A program made the translations under genes and the position numbers. Under the pieces are notes generated by a model. That model had not been told where the DNA came from. It did no database searches and saw only the letters and a list, made by a program, of their open reading frames with translations. Below are positions 14,329 through 26,210 of a DNA stretch of 60,000 nucleotides, one piece after another. Location: contig JAQGDQ010000017.1 in NCBI GenBank assembly GCA_030141605.1, forward strand, positions 502,001 to 562,000, written 5' to 3'. The stretch comes from Tubiluchus corallicola (taxonomy: Eukaryota; Priapulida; Priapulimorpha; Priapulimorphida; Tubiluchidae). Position 1 is the first letter of the stretch. Every line of letters starts with the position of its first letter.

Positions 14329-16610
14329 GTCAATTATGCAGTCACGCTTATAGCTGAACTATATTATAGTTCAGGTGCTCGTGAAAAGCAGTACTTAGAA
14401 ACGGTTGAAGCGATATCTACCATTGTCATACTGTGCTCTAACTTCTGATAAAGAGTTACTGAAGATCATTTATTGGAATCCATTTTGAAACTCCGAACAA
14501 GAGAAATCTTACGTCTTTATACCAGAAGGCAGCTATAGTGTCCTATGATAAGTGACGAAGCTCGATAAGAAAATGGCTGTCTCATGCAGTTAAAACGAAC
14601 GAATTTGACTCTAACTAAGAATAAAAACTGCCATAAAAGCAGTGTTCACTTGTGACAATAATCTTGCCTAAAGCTATATGACATGGTAGTGTTGTGAGGG
14701 TACAATTATGGAAAACAACTTGACTTGACCTAAAATGACTTCACCGTATGAGAGTTTTATAAGCTGCTGATTTACTTAGCAACGATCGAATGGGGTGCCA
14801 CAAAATTGCACATTTTTTTGCTTTTGCTAACCTAAAGCAGCACTGAGCACTGCAAGAAAACCAAATTGGCAGCATATAAAAAACCACAGACGCAATGAGG
14901 GCAGGCACTGATAGCGGGAAAGAAGCGCAAAATGGGCTAGCCAAAGACGCAACACTGACCAAACTTCTGACCCCCTTCTGATTTGTGGGAACTTTGTGGC
15001 TTTCACACTTACATGTGTAAAACAAACTTGCCTTGACACACAACTATGCAAATGACTTTATAGTCTGAGCACCATGTCGTAAACTTCCTCCACCACTTAA
15101 ATACTAGTAACCGGTAATGTACTGCAGTAATTGCAGAGCGTTTACAATAAGCTTTACCAGTACCATGAAATAACACACCATCTTGCAAGCCATACAGTTG
15201 CCTATGATTTAGTGTAGGATTAGAAAACCAACCGTTGCTTGTAATTTAATGTAGGATTACAGAATAATCTACTTAAATTTACAACCTAGCAGAAAAGTTG
15301 GGACATTGTCATTGCTTATTTCCACAACCAAATGGCTGCTTTGGTTGCAAAATAGCACATATTTTTGGGACCATAAGTACTTTTAACGCACTTCGCATCT
15401 TTCGCATTTACATTTCTCATCTGAAGGTGTATTAGACTGGATTCGGAAGAAGTTTTCTAAGACACCTTCAGCAACAGGATCAAAAGACTCTAAAAGAAGC
15501 TACGGTAATGGCAACGAAATTTCTGAACAAAAAGGAGGGGAAAAGGAAGTCAACACAATAACAACAATAACTGCAGAAGTTCGTGAGAATAGGTTGGAAG
15601 GCAATGAAGTGTCACGCATACCTTGACAAAACGCCTAAATCGAGGGACTTTAGCGGAAGAAAAAGTAAATAAAATGTGGTAGAAACTTCAAGAAGCAGCA
15701 TCAACAGTTACTTTCCTCACTGTTTCAAAATTTGGCGTGCAGTCTACGGCATCTTAAATACAGTTTACGCAACATTTCATCTTTGAAGTTGTTTTGAGAG
15801 TTACTGTACGTTGTGCTATCACAGTACATGAGTTGACGAAAGTTCTCACAAAAGAGTGTTGGTTACATTGGTTAAAGGCCGTCTAGGACAAACATTCTCA
15901 GAAATGGTGGGAAAATAATGGGAAAGATTGCGATGGGAACATTTCAGTAGCAAATTTACAGCTTTGCTTCACTAGAGCGGCAGCGGTAAATCACAGGCAG
16001 TAAATCACACGCTGCCTTTATCCAGGTCAACAAATTTATAATGCGCAGAGGAACAGGGCGGCGCAAGAAGAGTAAACCCATGCAAGATGAAGTAACAAGT
16101 GGAAAATCATAATGCGTTAATAAAACAGAGCTCGACAACATGGGCGGCCTCCATACAACACCCCAGGGTAGAATCAGTTTAAATTTCATATATGGCGTAG
16201 GATTGAATCTGTGGTCTCCTGTTAAAAACTCGACCACAACAGCATAATAAGGCCAAATTTCATTTTATGGCACTTCCAATTACATTCAGGCTTACCTGCG
16301 CAAATTTAGTGTGAGTATAATCAATGCATTCTAGTTCATTTCGGCCATGTTGATGACGACATTAACGACGTTAGTGAAAATGATGATGACCATAATGGTG
16401 ATGGTGCATTAATGCGCAACTAGGCCACAGAGAATAACTGTGAGAGAAGAAGTCAAGAACTCGCAATGTTCTCTCACACGCTGTTACAGTTTCAAGTGAG
16501 CACATGCTTACGGTGATCTTGTGCGTAAACAAAGCAACGTGATCACATCACTGCCATTGTGAAGCATTGGCCACGTGCCATTGCTTACGTACAAAAATAG
16601 AACGGAAATG

Positions 16611-16847
16611 AACTGCAATAGGTGTATGATGAAGTCCATTGTTCTCTTGTCAATAAGCACGGAATCTTAGCGGGCGACTAGCTACGTTACCCACACCAAT
16701 TCAGTATTTTAGAAGAGGTATAGTGAGCGGAAGTTAAACTGCAAACAGATGTATGATAAAGCCCAATGTTTTCTTGTGAATAAGCACGGAATCATGGCGA
16801 GGGACTAGTTAAGTTACCCACACCAATTCAGTATTTTAGTCGAGGTA
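16611..16847 (+). repeat. two-copy direct duplication, period 126 bp
   Basis: Copy 1 starts aactgcaatagg, copy 2 at 16737 starts aactgcaaacag. Both share ataagcacggaatc and the stretch ttacccacaccaattcagta. Copies have diverged by substitutions, so the event is not recent. Confidence 0.9.
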
Positions 16848-17571
16848 ATGTTTTGTCTTTAATCAGCTTCTGTACTTGCGAGATTCCTCCAACATACCTT
16901 TACCGGATTCATGTGCACCCAGTCAAACGAGAAAAGTACACAGAACGCACATCACAGCAAGTCTGTAATCATGCAGGCTAGGAAAACATGGCTGCCAGAC
17001 TGAGTGTTTTTATTGTGAGGTAAAGAAAATGTTATTCCTACCCGCCATGCAGGCTTATAGTAAATAGAGTTGTGGCAGGAATGAAATCAGAGCGTGGAGA
17101 GGAAGGATGACTGTCTATGGCTTCATTAGAAGCATTCATGGTTGAACATGGAGTGGAATCATGCTAGGCTAGGGTAAAGATCAATAACCACAGTTTACCC
17201 CATTTTTATTTCCTAGGTACATTATTCTCCGACTTCACATGGCGCTACTTCTTCATGCACTGGGGTAGCATGTAAATTAAACATGCAAACGTTAAAATTC
17301 ACAACGTAGGAGGAAGCTTTGATTTAGTAATTTACCAACATCTTTTCTGTCTACAACAGAATGGCTCCCCACATTCACTTCTTTTTAATGTGTCCAAAGA
17401 AAAGAAAGGAAAGCTATAAAAACAAAGTTCTGCATGGCAAAATTTGCACAGTGACTGGTAACAATGCACATGCACTGTCTGGAAGGAGTGAAAGTACGTA
17501 CAGTTACTTGATCATTCAACTGATACTAAGAAAAAAGGCTGGTGGCCACATGTATGGTGGGTGCAAATGGC

Positions 17572-17590
17572 CAGCAGCAGCAGCAGCAGC
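17572..17590. repeat. (CAG)n short triplet repeat
   Basis: Six CAG units. They read as poly-Ala in a 100-codon plus-strand frame that has no recognisable domain. Confidence 0.9.
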
Positions 17591-19612
17591 CTGGGAGACG
17601 GTAATTAGTCAGAGTCAGGGGCATACAGTCTCAAGGAGAGAGCTAATAACACCCGACTGTTAAACTCCCCCTTGACTGATGCACAAAATTCACTTGTGGC
17701 AATTTTGGCATTTGCGGCATTCAGTTGGTTGTGGCACCTGAGCAACTAGTCAATATTTGAGAATCGTGAAGTACAGTTATACGGTGTACGAATGAAAGTT
17801 ATGGAACCAATACCAATATTTAGGCTTCAGTATTTTTCATAAAGTAAAGCAAAGCAAGCTCGGCATACCCACATATAAACACGTGCTTGTTCTTGATAAG
17901 ATGGCTTAGGACACATGCCTCAGATTAGCTATATATGCGGCGCCTTTGCGGCTACAGCATCTAATTCCAAAAAGACTAGGGATTTTTTCCACGTGCACGT
18001 GAGAATGACAAGAATCATCTTGGATAACATGACTCATGGTCGCTTATATGCTTCCTATGGAAGTCTCCATTTGAATTTTTATGCGAAAACACACTATAGT
18101 TGACCAGGATATATGTAAAAATTTATTGATTATTTGAACAGCTGATTGTTGATCTTTTTAATGTGTTCCAAGCAAAGAAACGAAAAGAAGAATTCACAAA
18201 CGAGCAATGAAGGTTCGAATTACGTGCTAACAAACCACAAAGTACAAATGCAGCTAAGTTTCAGCTTAAGGTAAGTGACTAACTAACTAGTCAAACAAAC
18301 TTACAGCCGTCCAAAAAATGTGGAACCTCCAAGAAGATTATATGGTTGGATGTAATCGCATTAACTACGCTTCTCTTTTTGTGGAAGGATGATCCAGACC
18401 AGATGTGGTCATGGAATTTGGACAAATTAAATTAGTCTACTACGCAGAAAGAAGGACAAATACTTTAAGCTGATTCTAAAGTCCAAAGCGGCAGTTGAGA
18501 CACAAAGATATCTTACAGAATTCACGAATAACTGATACTGAGTTGTGTTAAGTGTATCGACTACATCAACAGTCCAGCAAAATAAAAGAATGAAAAGGCC
18601 AAGCAGTGGTTTAGACTGAAAAACTGGGAAACTACAACGCATATTACAATGCAGTAGTGTATGCATATTCAAGGGCACTTATGTTCAACGGTTTCCATGG
18701 ATTGTAACTTATTATGACAACACTGATACGAACTTTAAAACTATAGAGGAAAATTAGGTGTAACTTTTATTAATGCCAATGTTTTCCAGCCATTACACAA
18801 AGCAGCCAACGGTTAACGATGTACTATGGATCGTAAGGATTGAAAAATCTGGATTATATTCATCCCTGCTTGATCCTGTAAGAATTGTACACATATAGTA
18901 TGCCCCAAATGTTTGTGTCGTAACCAGCAAGTCTATAAATTTTCAATTGAAATAACGTTTTGTTGGTAACCATAACAACGGTGATAGCTGTTGGCTATGA
19001 TTTGTACAATTTCAGTAAAACCGTATCTACTACTATTTCCCAAAGCAAGTAAATATATCTTCCAGTGTTATTACTTCTATTCCAAGTGAAATAAAAACTA
19101 ATAGCGCCCATCAGTTTTCGAATATATGGTCGAAATGAAAAAACAAGACATATGAAAGATGATGGGGACCAATAAATTAATAAATGAGAGAGTAACTGTG
19201 TAGATATGTCCTTTACAAAGTCAATGTGTGGCTTCATCTACCATCTCCAAATAATTTTAAAACCAATGATAAGTGTTTTCACACATACGTAGTAATTCAT
19301 TAATCCAATAATTCACACAATTTGTTGCAAAAACATGCGAAAGAATGCAGCAAAGATTGCTTGATTAATTGAGGTTTTGTGCGAACAAGCATTCACGAGA
19401 GTCGAATTTCGACGGTAAATTTATTGTGTTTTGGCGATTTGAGAACGATCCTAAATCTGCATGTCAGCATGAATCAGGCGCGCACGTGCCAAGCACATTT
19501 ATACAAGAAAAACAGGCAACTCTGCATGGCTTCACTGCTGAAATCCTGCTCGAGTAGCGCCCAGGAAGAGCTGGTGGCAATGCACTTCCGGTTTTCCTAT
19601 ACAGGACGACAT

Positions 19613-19775
19613 GGATTTGAACCTTAGATTTGTAATCTATGTCATCTCTGATTTTTATATTTCCTTTTTTTACAGAGTGAGAAAGGGAGGGAGAGAGAGA
19701 GAGAAAAACAGAGAGGGGGAAAAGAGAAAAAACGGAGGGAGAGACAGAGAGAGAGAGAGAGAGAGAGCGCACACG

Positions 19776-19863
<88 letters not shown>

Positions 19864-19936
19864 GAGAGAGGAAGAGAAGAGAGAAAAAGGGAGAGAGGGG
19901 GCACAGGGGCGAATTTACAATCTAAGGTTCAAATCT
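19613..19936. repeat. GA/GT/GA microsatellite enclosed by an inverted repeat
   Basis: Purine-rich GA DNA (about 19684-19767), pure (GT)n (19783-19861) and GA-rich DNA (to about 19900). The whole is enclosed by gatttgaaccttagatttg at 19613-19631 and its inverse caatctaaggttcaaatc at 19919-19936. Long frames across it (Cys-Val, Arg-Glu, Thr-His repeats) are products of the dinucleotides, not genes. Confidence 0.92.
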
Positions 19937-20363
19937 ATGTCTGATTTTTGTCAATCTATTTTGGTTTCAAAACGTTTATGAGCCCATTCCATCAATGATG
20001 CGGGGTAAATTCAATAAGCGCACTAGGGTAACGAAAGCTGCTCTATTTGGAAAGTGTCTTGCGCTCTTCAGCCTCTTCTTCAACATCAACTAGCAATATA
20101 TAATAATGTTCTAGGATGCGTGCCTGTCCGTTTTTTTGCTTCTAATTTATGTGCTAAACGTTGTTGGCATTTTTGCAACCGACCTTCGTGCAGGCTGTCC
20201 GATAAATTCTGCACGTCTGTGACGCACTATAAATCAGCCGTATAATCGTTGATGCACTGAAAGACGCGTATTTTAAATCAACAATTTTTATGTGATCTTA
20301 TACAGGCCAATCGATGTGCCCCATCAGCTGAAAAAGAAACACACATTTTCTCTGCTCTCTAAC

Positions 20364-20390
20364 GCTCTCTCTCTCCCCCCTCCCTCCCCC

Positions 20391-20434
<44 letters not shown>

Positions 20435-20438
20435 TCTC
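20364..20438. repeat. (CT)n and C-rich pyrimidine tract
   Basis: Begins with ctctct and cccccctccc runs, then an uninterrupted CT repeat. A short (CA)n follows at 20540-20561. Confidence 0.95.
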
Positions 20439-21542
20439 CACCTTCGTCAGCAGTATAGCAGATGAAAATGTAAGAAAAGTTTATTTAATGCATCAACCCA
20501 CTATCCATTCATTATCCAGGCTCAGTACTGTTACACACAACCACACACACACACACACACAATGACCTACCACGCTATTTAACTTGCCATATACATACAG
20601 AATTTAAAAATATATGTATTTTTACTATTTAAAACATGAAGGAGGCGAAAGGTCCCGAAATAAATAAATAAATAATCTATTGTAAAGGGCATTTAACGTT
20701 TTATTCATATTTCTACTATTCAACAAGTAGCATCTCTACGTGTGCAGGCTGGTACTTTACATAGTAATAAGAATAAACACGTCTAAAAAGTGTCACAAAG
20801 GATACAGATTTTATGATAATTTATGCCACCCTGTAAAACGGTCCCGTGGGCACCCTAGTTCATAAACTGGAGCCAGTGCATTTATAACACGTTCTCACAT
20901 TACAAGTGAAACCACCACAACACACAGCGCCGCGGCGTGTATCTAGTCACAGATTTACAAATTTAAACTAGAAAGAAGCTTTTTTTCTATAGCGGCAGAA
21001 ATTTGTTGCGTCGTTAACTAAATGTTTTTGGATTGCAAACGTACTTGCACTGCGTGGTGGCAAACCTTCGAGTTACCGCCACGAGAGATCTTTGGGGGTA
21101 AACGCATGCCCTACTGACTCTCTATGAGTGACAGGGAGGCTGAGGTGAGAAATTGTGGTAACCTAGCAATCTCAACTACCCAGAAATGACGCTGACAGTT
21201 TGGCCGTAGTATCTATTTTGCTACTGTTTCTCATATTTACCTTAGACACTCAAAAATGCAAACTAGCTACTTATAAATGCAGTTTTTTTCCAACGGTTCT
21301 CTTATCCGTGGAATTGTCTGCCAGAAAATAATTTCCCTGTTAAAATACAACCTCAATAATAAGTCAACAGGTACCTCCTATCGACAGCAAATTAGCTTCA
21401 AGATTCTATTTCTGTGAGCGTATTCACCTATTTCACTTCCTTCTGATGTAATCGCTTACCCTTAGTAGTAACTGGCCTTGGTTAGGGTGATTTGTATAAA
21501 ACACAATAGGTAGCAATAGTGTATGCCTGAAGTGCAGCACTT

Positions 21543-21599
21543 ACCTACAATGTACTACATACATAAGTAACCTATCTACAATGTTCTACATAAATAAAT
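21543..21599 (+). repeat. short tandem duplication, about 30 bp
   Basis: acctacaatgtactacatac is followed by acctatctacaatgttctac with the same acataa-type tail. Confidence 0.75.
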
Positions 21600-22536
21600 A
21601 GAAACCCCTTCTGTATTGTTAGATTATTTAACTCAGAGTCGATTACAAAATTCTATTTTTAGCACGCAGTAGAAGTAACTGCACTAAATCTCCAAGATTA
21701 ACTCTTTCATCAAAATTTCACGCCAACAAAATCCATTTTGGTGATAGGCTAGCAGACGCTATTAAACCTGTAAGCAGCTAAGTGTGGCACAATGCATTCG
21801 GCCAAGTTTCTTTACACCCACCTGGCTATCTTTAAACAAGTTCTAGACCCTGCGGGGCGAGCATATCTCAAGCAGCTTGGCAGTGGAAGAAAGAAACAAC
21901 ACTAGGGGGTTGGGATGGTAGGAGAGACGCAGACAGTTGCACTACAAAATAATTAAAAATTCACGAAGTAATTATATTAACCAGAAGTTCATTTTTTCAT
22001 AGTGATTTTTAGTCCAAATGTATAAAAAATGGGACTAGCAGTAAGGTGGCATAAGTCCAGAAAAGGAGGCTCCCTTTTTGATAATTGCCGTTGGAGAGTG
22101 GTCCTCTCAAAGACGCCACTCAGAAAGGCAATGGCGGTTAAATCACTTAAGACAGCAATAAAATCATGCCAGGTTCAAAATCTGAAAGAACAGAACGACA
22201 GATTTGGGAGAAAAATGACCAAGTGTCTCGAGGAACGCTTTTGTTAACAACGTTAATCAATTTCGTCACTCCACTCTGCTCTTACTAAACAAAAGGCAGG
22301 ATTAAAACTTAGAAAACATTTAATGATAACCGTACATTTGCATATTTATTGTAAAATTAGCCCACGATAAAAACATGAAAGTTCTCCAGGGCAACAATCG
22401 ATTCTAGAACCAATTAAAAAATTCATATGTAACAGTGCTATGACAGTTATATCAAAAACTGATATTCTATGGATAAACAAGTACGCCTTCAGCAGTTACA
22501 GCAAGATCAAGCCTATGAAAATAAATGATAACTTAC

Positions 22537-22674
22537 ATGATAGCATATTAAACCCTGCTGCGTGAGTGGTAGCTGGCGCACAGTACCTCTTCCCAGAGCT
22601 TCTCTTTTCCTTTGCGCACTGAATAGCCTCAATTCTGCCTTCTCTTCTTCCGACAGACTGCTGCAGTATCGAAC
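22537..22674 (-). CDS. prickle: prickle exon: PET domain end and first LIM1 cysteine
   Basis: A 46-codon, phase 0-0 exon with a tttgcag acceptor and a CAT|gtaagt donor. It starts [20 protein letters not shown], continues [16 protein letters not shown], and ends [23 protein letters not shown] and EALGRGT are closest to PRICKLE1-type PET ends. The Cys at the end is the first zinc ligand of LIM1, and the exon break falls at the same place as in vertebrate genes, so the next exon should begin with a Cys codon. A frame reading through the donor stops shortly inside the intron and is not the real C-terminus. Confidence 0.96.
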
Positions 22675-23116
22675 CTGCAAACGCAAAATTAAATTGTAAA
22701 TTACAAGAAACAGTAAAAAAGAACAAAGCATCAAAAAAGTGGTAAAAATCTAAATATTACAAAAAACAACAATTGCTTTTGATCATTTAATTGGAATAGT
22801 AAGATTTTTACTACAGAAGTCACAGACATTACACATGAATGACACTAGCAGATAAAAAACAAACGCAATAAACGGGGGCCAAATGGACCTGTGGCAACAC
22901 AGCGGACATTCAGACGCTTAAGCGAGCGGTGGACATGCTCGACTCGGAGGGAAGGAAATATTAGTGTTACAAAATAAAGTAGTTGCCAGCAAGCAAGGAA
23001 AGCTTACATTTCAAGACAAGGGTTCAAGCTGAAAGTAACAAACTCAAAGAATGCAATGATTTCAAAGCTCTGACAGATGCTGACTGTCAAACCTTAAGTA
23101 AATTAATTAAATATAC
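22675..23116 (-). other. prickle: prickle intron within the PET region
   Basis: A 442-bp intron with GT/AG ends, AT-rich. No element recognised inside. Confidence 0.85.
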
Positions 23117-23230
23117 CTCGTTATCATGAGGAGGAAGTTGCTGCAGAAGCTGTTTTATTCGATACTTTTCTCCAATCGAGTTCACATAGGGTACTTTGTC
23201 TTCTGGTAGTGCACACATGTATTGATGAAC
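23117..23230 (-). CDS. prickle: prickle exon: middle of PET domain
   Basis: A 38-codon, phase 0-0 exon with a gacctag acceptor and a GAG|gtatat donor. It encodes [18 protein letters not shown] followed by [20 protein letters not shown]. This is almost the textbook PET centre, where LPE.KVPYVNS.GEK.RIKQLL.QLPPHD is nearly invariant in prickle. Both ends join the flanking exons without loss of frame. Confidence 0.96.
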
Positions 23231-23679
23231 CTAGGTCAGAAAAAAGGAATCAATTTGTAACAGTTCGTAAAGGAATCAGGAATCAATACTGATTACAGTC
23301 TGTAACAATGATACAGCACAGTTGCTGTAGGTCAAATGTTAAGTGTACCACAGCAACGCGTCTTAACTATAACCGTCACGCGACGTGTGGTAAAGCAAAG
23401 TCTGCCGCATCAGTTCAGTATCGCCAGTTGTTTTACATTGACTCACTAGCTTGAAGAACTAGAAAAAATGAACCTAGGTAAGGTTCTTGCTAGCTGTTAA
23501 AACTGTTACTATTATCATAGCACGGGCTGTAAGACGTTGTCAAGTGTACACAAATGCGCTGTCTGGTACACTTAACCTTTGACCTTTTCACAATCATCAT
23601 CAATCATTTCAACTGTGAAAAGCCTTATTCAGTAAATAGAATGACAATGATCATGGTTTGATCATTGTTTTATTGTTAC
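23231..23679 (-). other. prickle: prickle intron carrying a foldback element
   Basis: A 449-bp intron with GT/AG ends. More than half of it is the inverted-repeat element at 23329-23585. Confidence 0.85.
23329..23585. mobile_element. foldback (MITE-like) element in a prickle intron
   Basis: The left arm at 23329-23360 begins AGGTCAAATGTTAAGTGTAC. The inverse of the right arm (23556-23585) begins AGGTCAAAGGTTAAGTGTAC. The arms continue with related ACAGC and CGC blocks, about 28 bp in all. Total length is about 257 bp with no coding capacity. No clear target duplication, so the class is unknown. Confidence 0.7.
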
Positions 23680-23863
23680 CTGCTCGGGTTTGAGTCCAGG
23701 TGGCACCCATGTGTATTCTTCAAGGACGCAACCGCTGTCATCATCAGACGCGGAGTTGACGTTAGCATGGACATCCAAGAGGAGCTTAGAGGCACTTCGC
23801 TCTGGGTCCATCATGCCGACGCCATGGTCCTCTCTTGAACATTTGCAGTGACGGCATATTTTC
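23680..23863 (-). CDS. prickle: prickle exon: Cys motif end and PET domain start
   Basis: The acceptor is ttttttcag and the donor CAG|gtaaca. One base completes the split Arg, then 61 codons follow: [14 protein letters not shown], a variable linker, [11 protein letters not shown], and [11 protein letters not shown]. The EY.WVPPGL.PEQ signature marks the start of the PET domain in prickle proteins. Two adjacent Met codons (residues 44-45) in the linker sit about where short vertebrate isoforms begin, so an internal alternative start is possible but not shown. The exon is 6.2 kb downstream of the previous exon and 0.45 kb upstream of the next. Confidence 0.95.
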
Positions 23864-24262
23864 CTGAAAAAATTAAAGGAACAGGTTAGGATTTAGGAGA
23901 TACTGAAATGGACACTTGTATGCTCAATGAAGAGAAAATGTACTCTCAGGCTGGGACTACAATGGCAAGATGACTTGAACTACACCTATGTACTTATCCG
24001 AAAACAATTTTTTGTCAGAATACTACATAAAAAAATTACTGTGAAAACATGGCAGAGCTGGAAATGAATTATTAGTGGGATCGTCAGCCATCACCCACTT
24101 GATACACAGCTAGTCTGACTCAACTCACTCGAACCTACGACCCACAAGAAAAAGACATTGACTCAAACTACCTAGGACATATAACCTACCTACCTACTCT
24201 TCCTCTTTGCAAATGTCACAATCAGGACTAAGTTAAAATGACTGGAACACAATTACTGGAAG

Positions 24263-24378
24263 TAGTTTACAATTCCCCACACAATTTAAATAGGCTAACC
24301 CTAGCCCTAATCCCAACCAACACCCTAATCGTATTCCACTTCTAGAATTAATTTCTTGTGTGTGGGGAATTGCAAACT
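24263..24378. mobile_element. small foldback element with telomere-like interior
   Basis: Left arm agtttacaattccccacaca (24263-24282); right arm is its near-perfect inverse at 24356-24378. The spacer contains ctaaccctagccctaatccc, a degenerate run of the CCCTAA telomere unit. At about 116 bp it is either a small MITE or an inserted telomere-like patch. Confidence 0.6.
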
Positions 24379-24678
24379 TTAGGTCAATTACTAATCAATG
24401 ACCGAACTCAGTGTCACAATGTACAACAAAAAATGTGTAACTCCACAGTCCAGCAACAATGAACGAGTTAAGGGACGCACGAATGGGAAGCAAAGCTGGA
24501 ATCTAATTTTTTATAACATTTCAGAACCGAAAATAACATACATCATCATTTAAACATTAACACCTAACAGCCCTGCCCTGTTCTTACATCGTATTCTACA
24601 AGGACCAATGATTAATTATTCCAGAGGAGGCTGCACCTGCCCACTTAGTACATCGTAAGTGAAATGGAGATATTTTAC

Positions 24679-24760
24679 CGACTCTGGTGACAAAATTCGA
24701 CATCATCATCAACTGTGACAAAGCCACACTTTTGCAGCTTGATGATATATGGGCATTGCG
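24679..24760 (-). CDS. possible alternative N-terminal exon of prickle
   Basis: This 82-nt segment has a good acceptor (ttttgttgcag) and donor (CG|gtaaaa). One frame reads QCPYIIKLQKCGFVTV then DDDVEFCHQS plus CG. Those two bases would join the G of the exon at 23863 to give Arg and KICRHCKC, the same phase as the 30-kb exon. It cannot sit between the 30-kb exon and the next one, because that phase hits a stop, so it would have to be an alternative. Three extra Cys and a His before the Cys motif are suggestive. I do not recognise the peptide; it could be a chance exon-like sequence. Confidence 0.27.
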
Positions 24761-26150
24761 CTGCAACAAAACTGAATTGGTTTTCAGTTGACGACAATAT
24801 CCACCAACTTATCTGTGGCCATAAATCTTGGCCAAATTATTTCAGCCTCCAATAGAAATATAACGTGCGTTCGTGACTTGACATGCTTTCAGACTAGCAG
24901 TGGCAAAGAGAGATGTACCATTTAAAACTCATTAAGTTCTCTGAATGAACAGGAAACAAACCAAACTTTATTTAGGTGCCTATGTTCTACATAAAAAAGC
25001 AAGAAAAAACATTTAAAAGAAAATCATAATGTTTCTGTTACAGCACGAGAACGAGTTAATATTATGCAATGTAAATCACGTATAATTATGTTGATACACA
25101 ATTTTCGGAAATAAATTCTTTTTCACATTCGATGTTGAAACAATTACACGTGAAGAACTATGATAAAGATGAAATCCCTTTTTTCACTAATTGTAAATTT
25201 CGTCCAGTAAAATCAGCAATGTTAAATGTTAATTTTACTAACTCGAAAACCTCAGCAATAAAATGAAATCCGAGTTCTTGATTATGCATGACAAATTGAG
25301 CTGCTCATGAATGATAATCAGGCCAAAACTGAACAGACGTGCTTTGAAACAGAACGAAGGATCAGTTCGCGAAATGTTTGGGTCAGTTTTCAACGGCGAA
25401 CGGCTGATAAGAAGGGACAATTGACATTGCCAACATGTTATTATCATAGGCTATCATTACACGATGACCTTACAGAATGTAATGAATGTTTTTGGCCACG
25501 GTTTTTGAGGTCAGTTCTTGAACTGTTTCACTAAAACACGTGTATGGTAAACATAGGTGTTAATTAAAAATGGCAACTGCTATTTTAATGGCCATGAAAG
25601 TCGCGAGAAGGCGGCCAGCTTAACTGCAAATTTTCAATCTACACATTTCAAAACATCAATAAACAAACAATAATGCAACAATTTCTATAGATAGTGATCT
25701 GTTCTCAGAATGCTTAAAGGGACACACAAGGATAACAAGACTATTTATTCTAATTTCCACATGGATTCCCAAGAAGACAAACAAGAGTGCCACGCAACCC
25801 TCGTATACCAAGTGACTGCTCACCGAATGCTTACGAGGACTTACTACGCTAACAAGACTGCTCTAACTTCTACAAGCATTTCCAGTACTGTATAACAACA
25901 ACATCACAATAAAAAATCACGAAAGATTAAAAAATACAATCTGCCTAATATTACAATAATTTGGAAAGGCTGAGAAGCCCGTACAAGGGATAGTATGGTC
26001 AAATAACTATGTACCCATATCAGTACGGACGGGCATATGAGATGGCTCCCCATACAAGCGGTTTCTCTACTATCATAGATACGCCATTAAACGACCGATG
26101 ATTAATCATCACGGGCCACCAGCGTCACGTCAACTGGCGTCAGCGGGTCT

Positions 26151-26210
26151 GCTGCATACCAAGTAATTTAATTAATATTCATAATTAGTCATGCATAATT
26201 AATGAGCTAT
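26151..26210. promoter_or_regulatory. homeodomain site cluster with POU4-type match
   Basis: Within 60 bp are ttaattaat, ataattag and atgcataattaatgag (26191-26206). The last contains GCATAATTAAT, the optimal site known for Brn-3/POU4 factors. It sits in the 6.2-kb prickle intron and could be an intronic enhancer. Based on motif recognition only. Confidence 0.33.

Larger units (their letters stand above)
1..22536. other. prickle: prickle intron (incomplete), no further exon recognised
   Basis: This stretch starts at the donor after the LIM1 first Cys. I looked on the minus strand for LIM signatures (CWHPxCFxC, CGRHHAE, HWHxxxFCC, YAEYC) and found none. A gtgccac match near 14.79 kb gives a WHP triplet without the following Cys residues. 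The stretch holds microsatellites, a SINE, a TTAA MITE, a 126-bp duplication and TAAT-rich DNA, listed separately. A short diverged exon could have been missed. Confidence 0.6.

Noticed and set aside
14741-15043. WHP triplet on the minus strand, considered as a LIM1 fragment
   Set aside because: The Cys residues that must follow WHPxC are missing and the context does not resemble prickle.
19464-19981. Frames of His-Thr, Cys-Val and Arg-Glu repeats
   Set aside because: They are translations of the GA/GT microsatellite; both strands and several frames are open.
22496-22734. Frames reading through both splice sites of the last prickle exon
   Set aside because: Only 22537-22674 between the AG and GT sites continues the PET domain; the flanks are intron.
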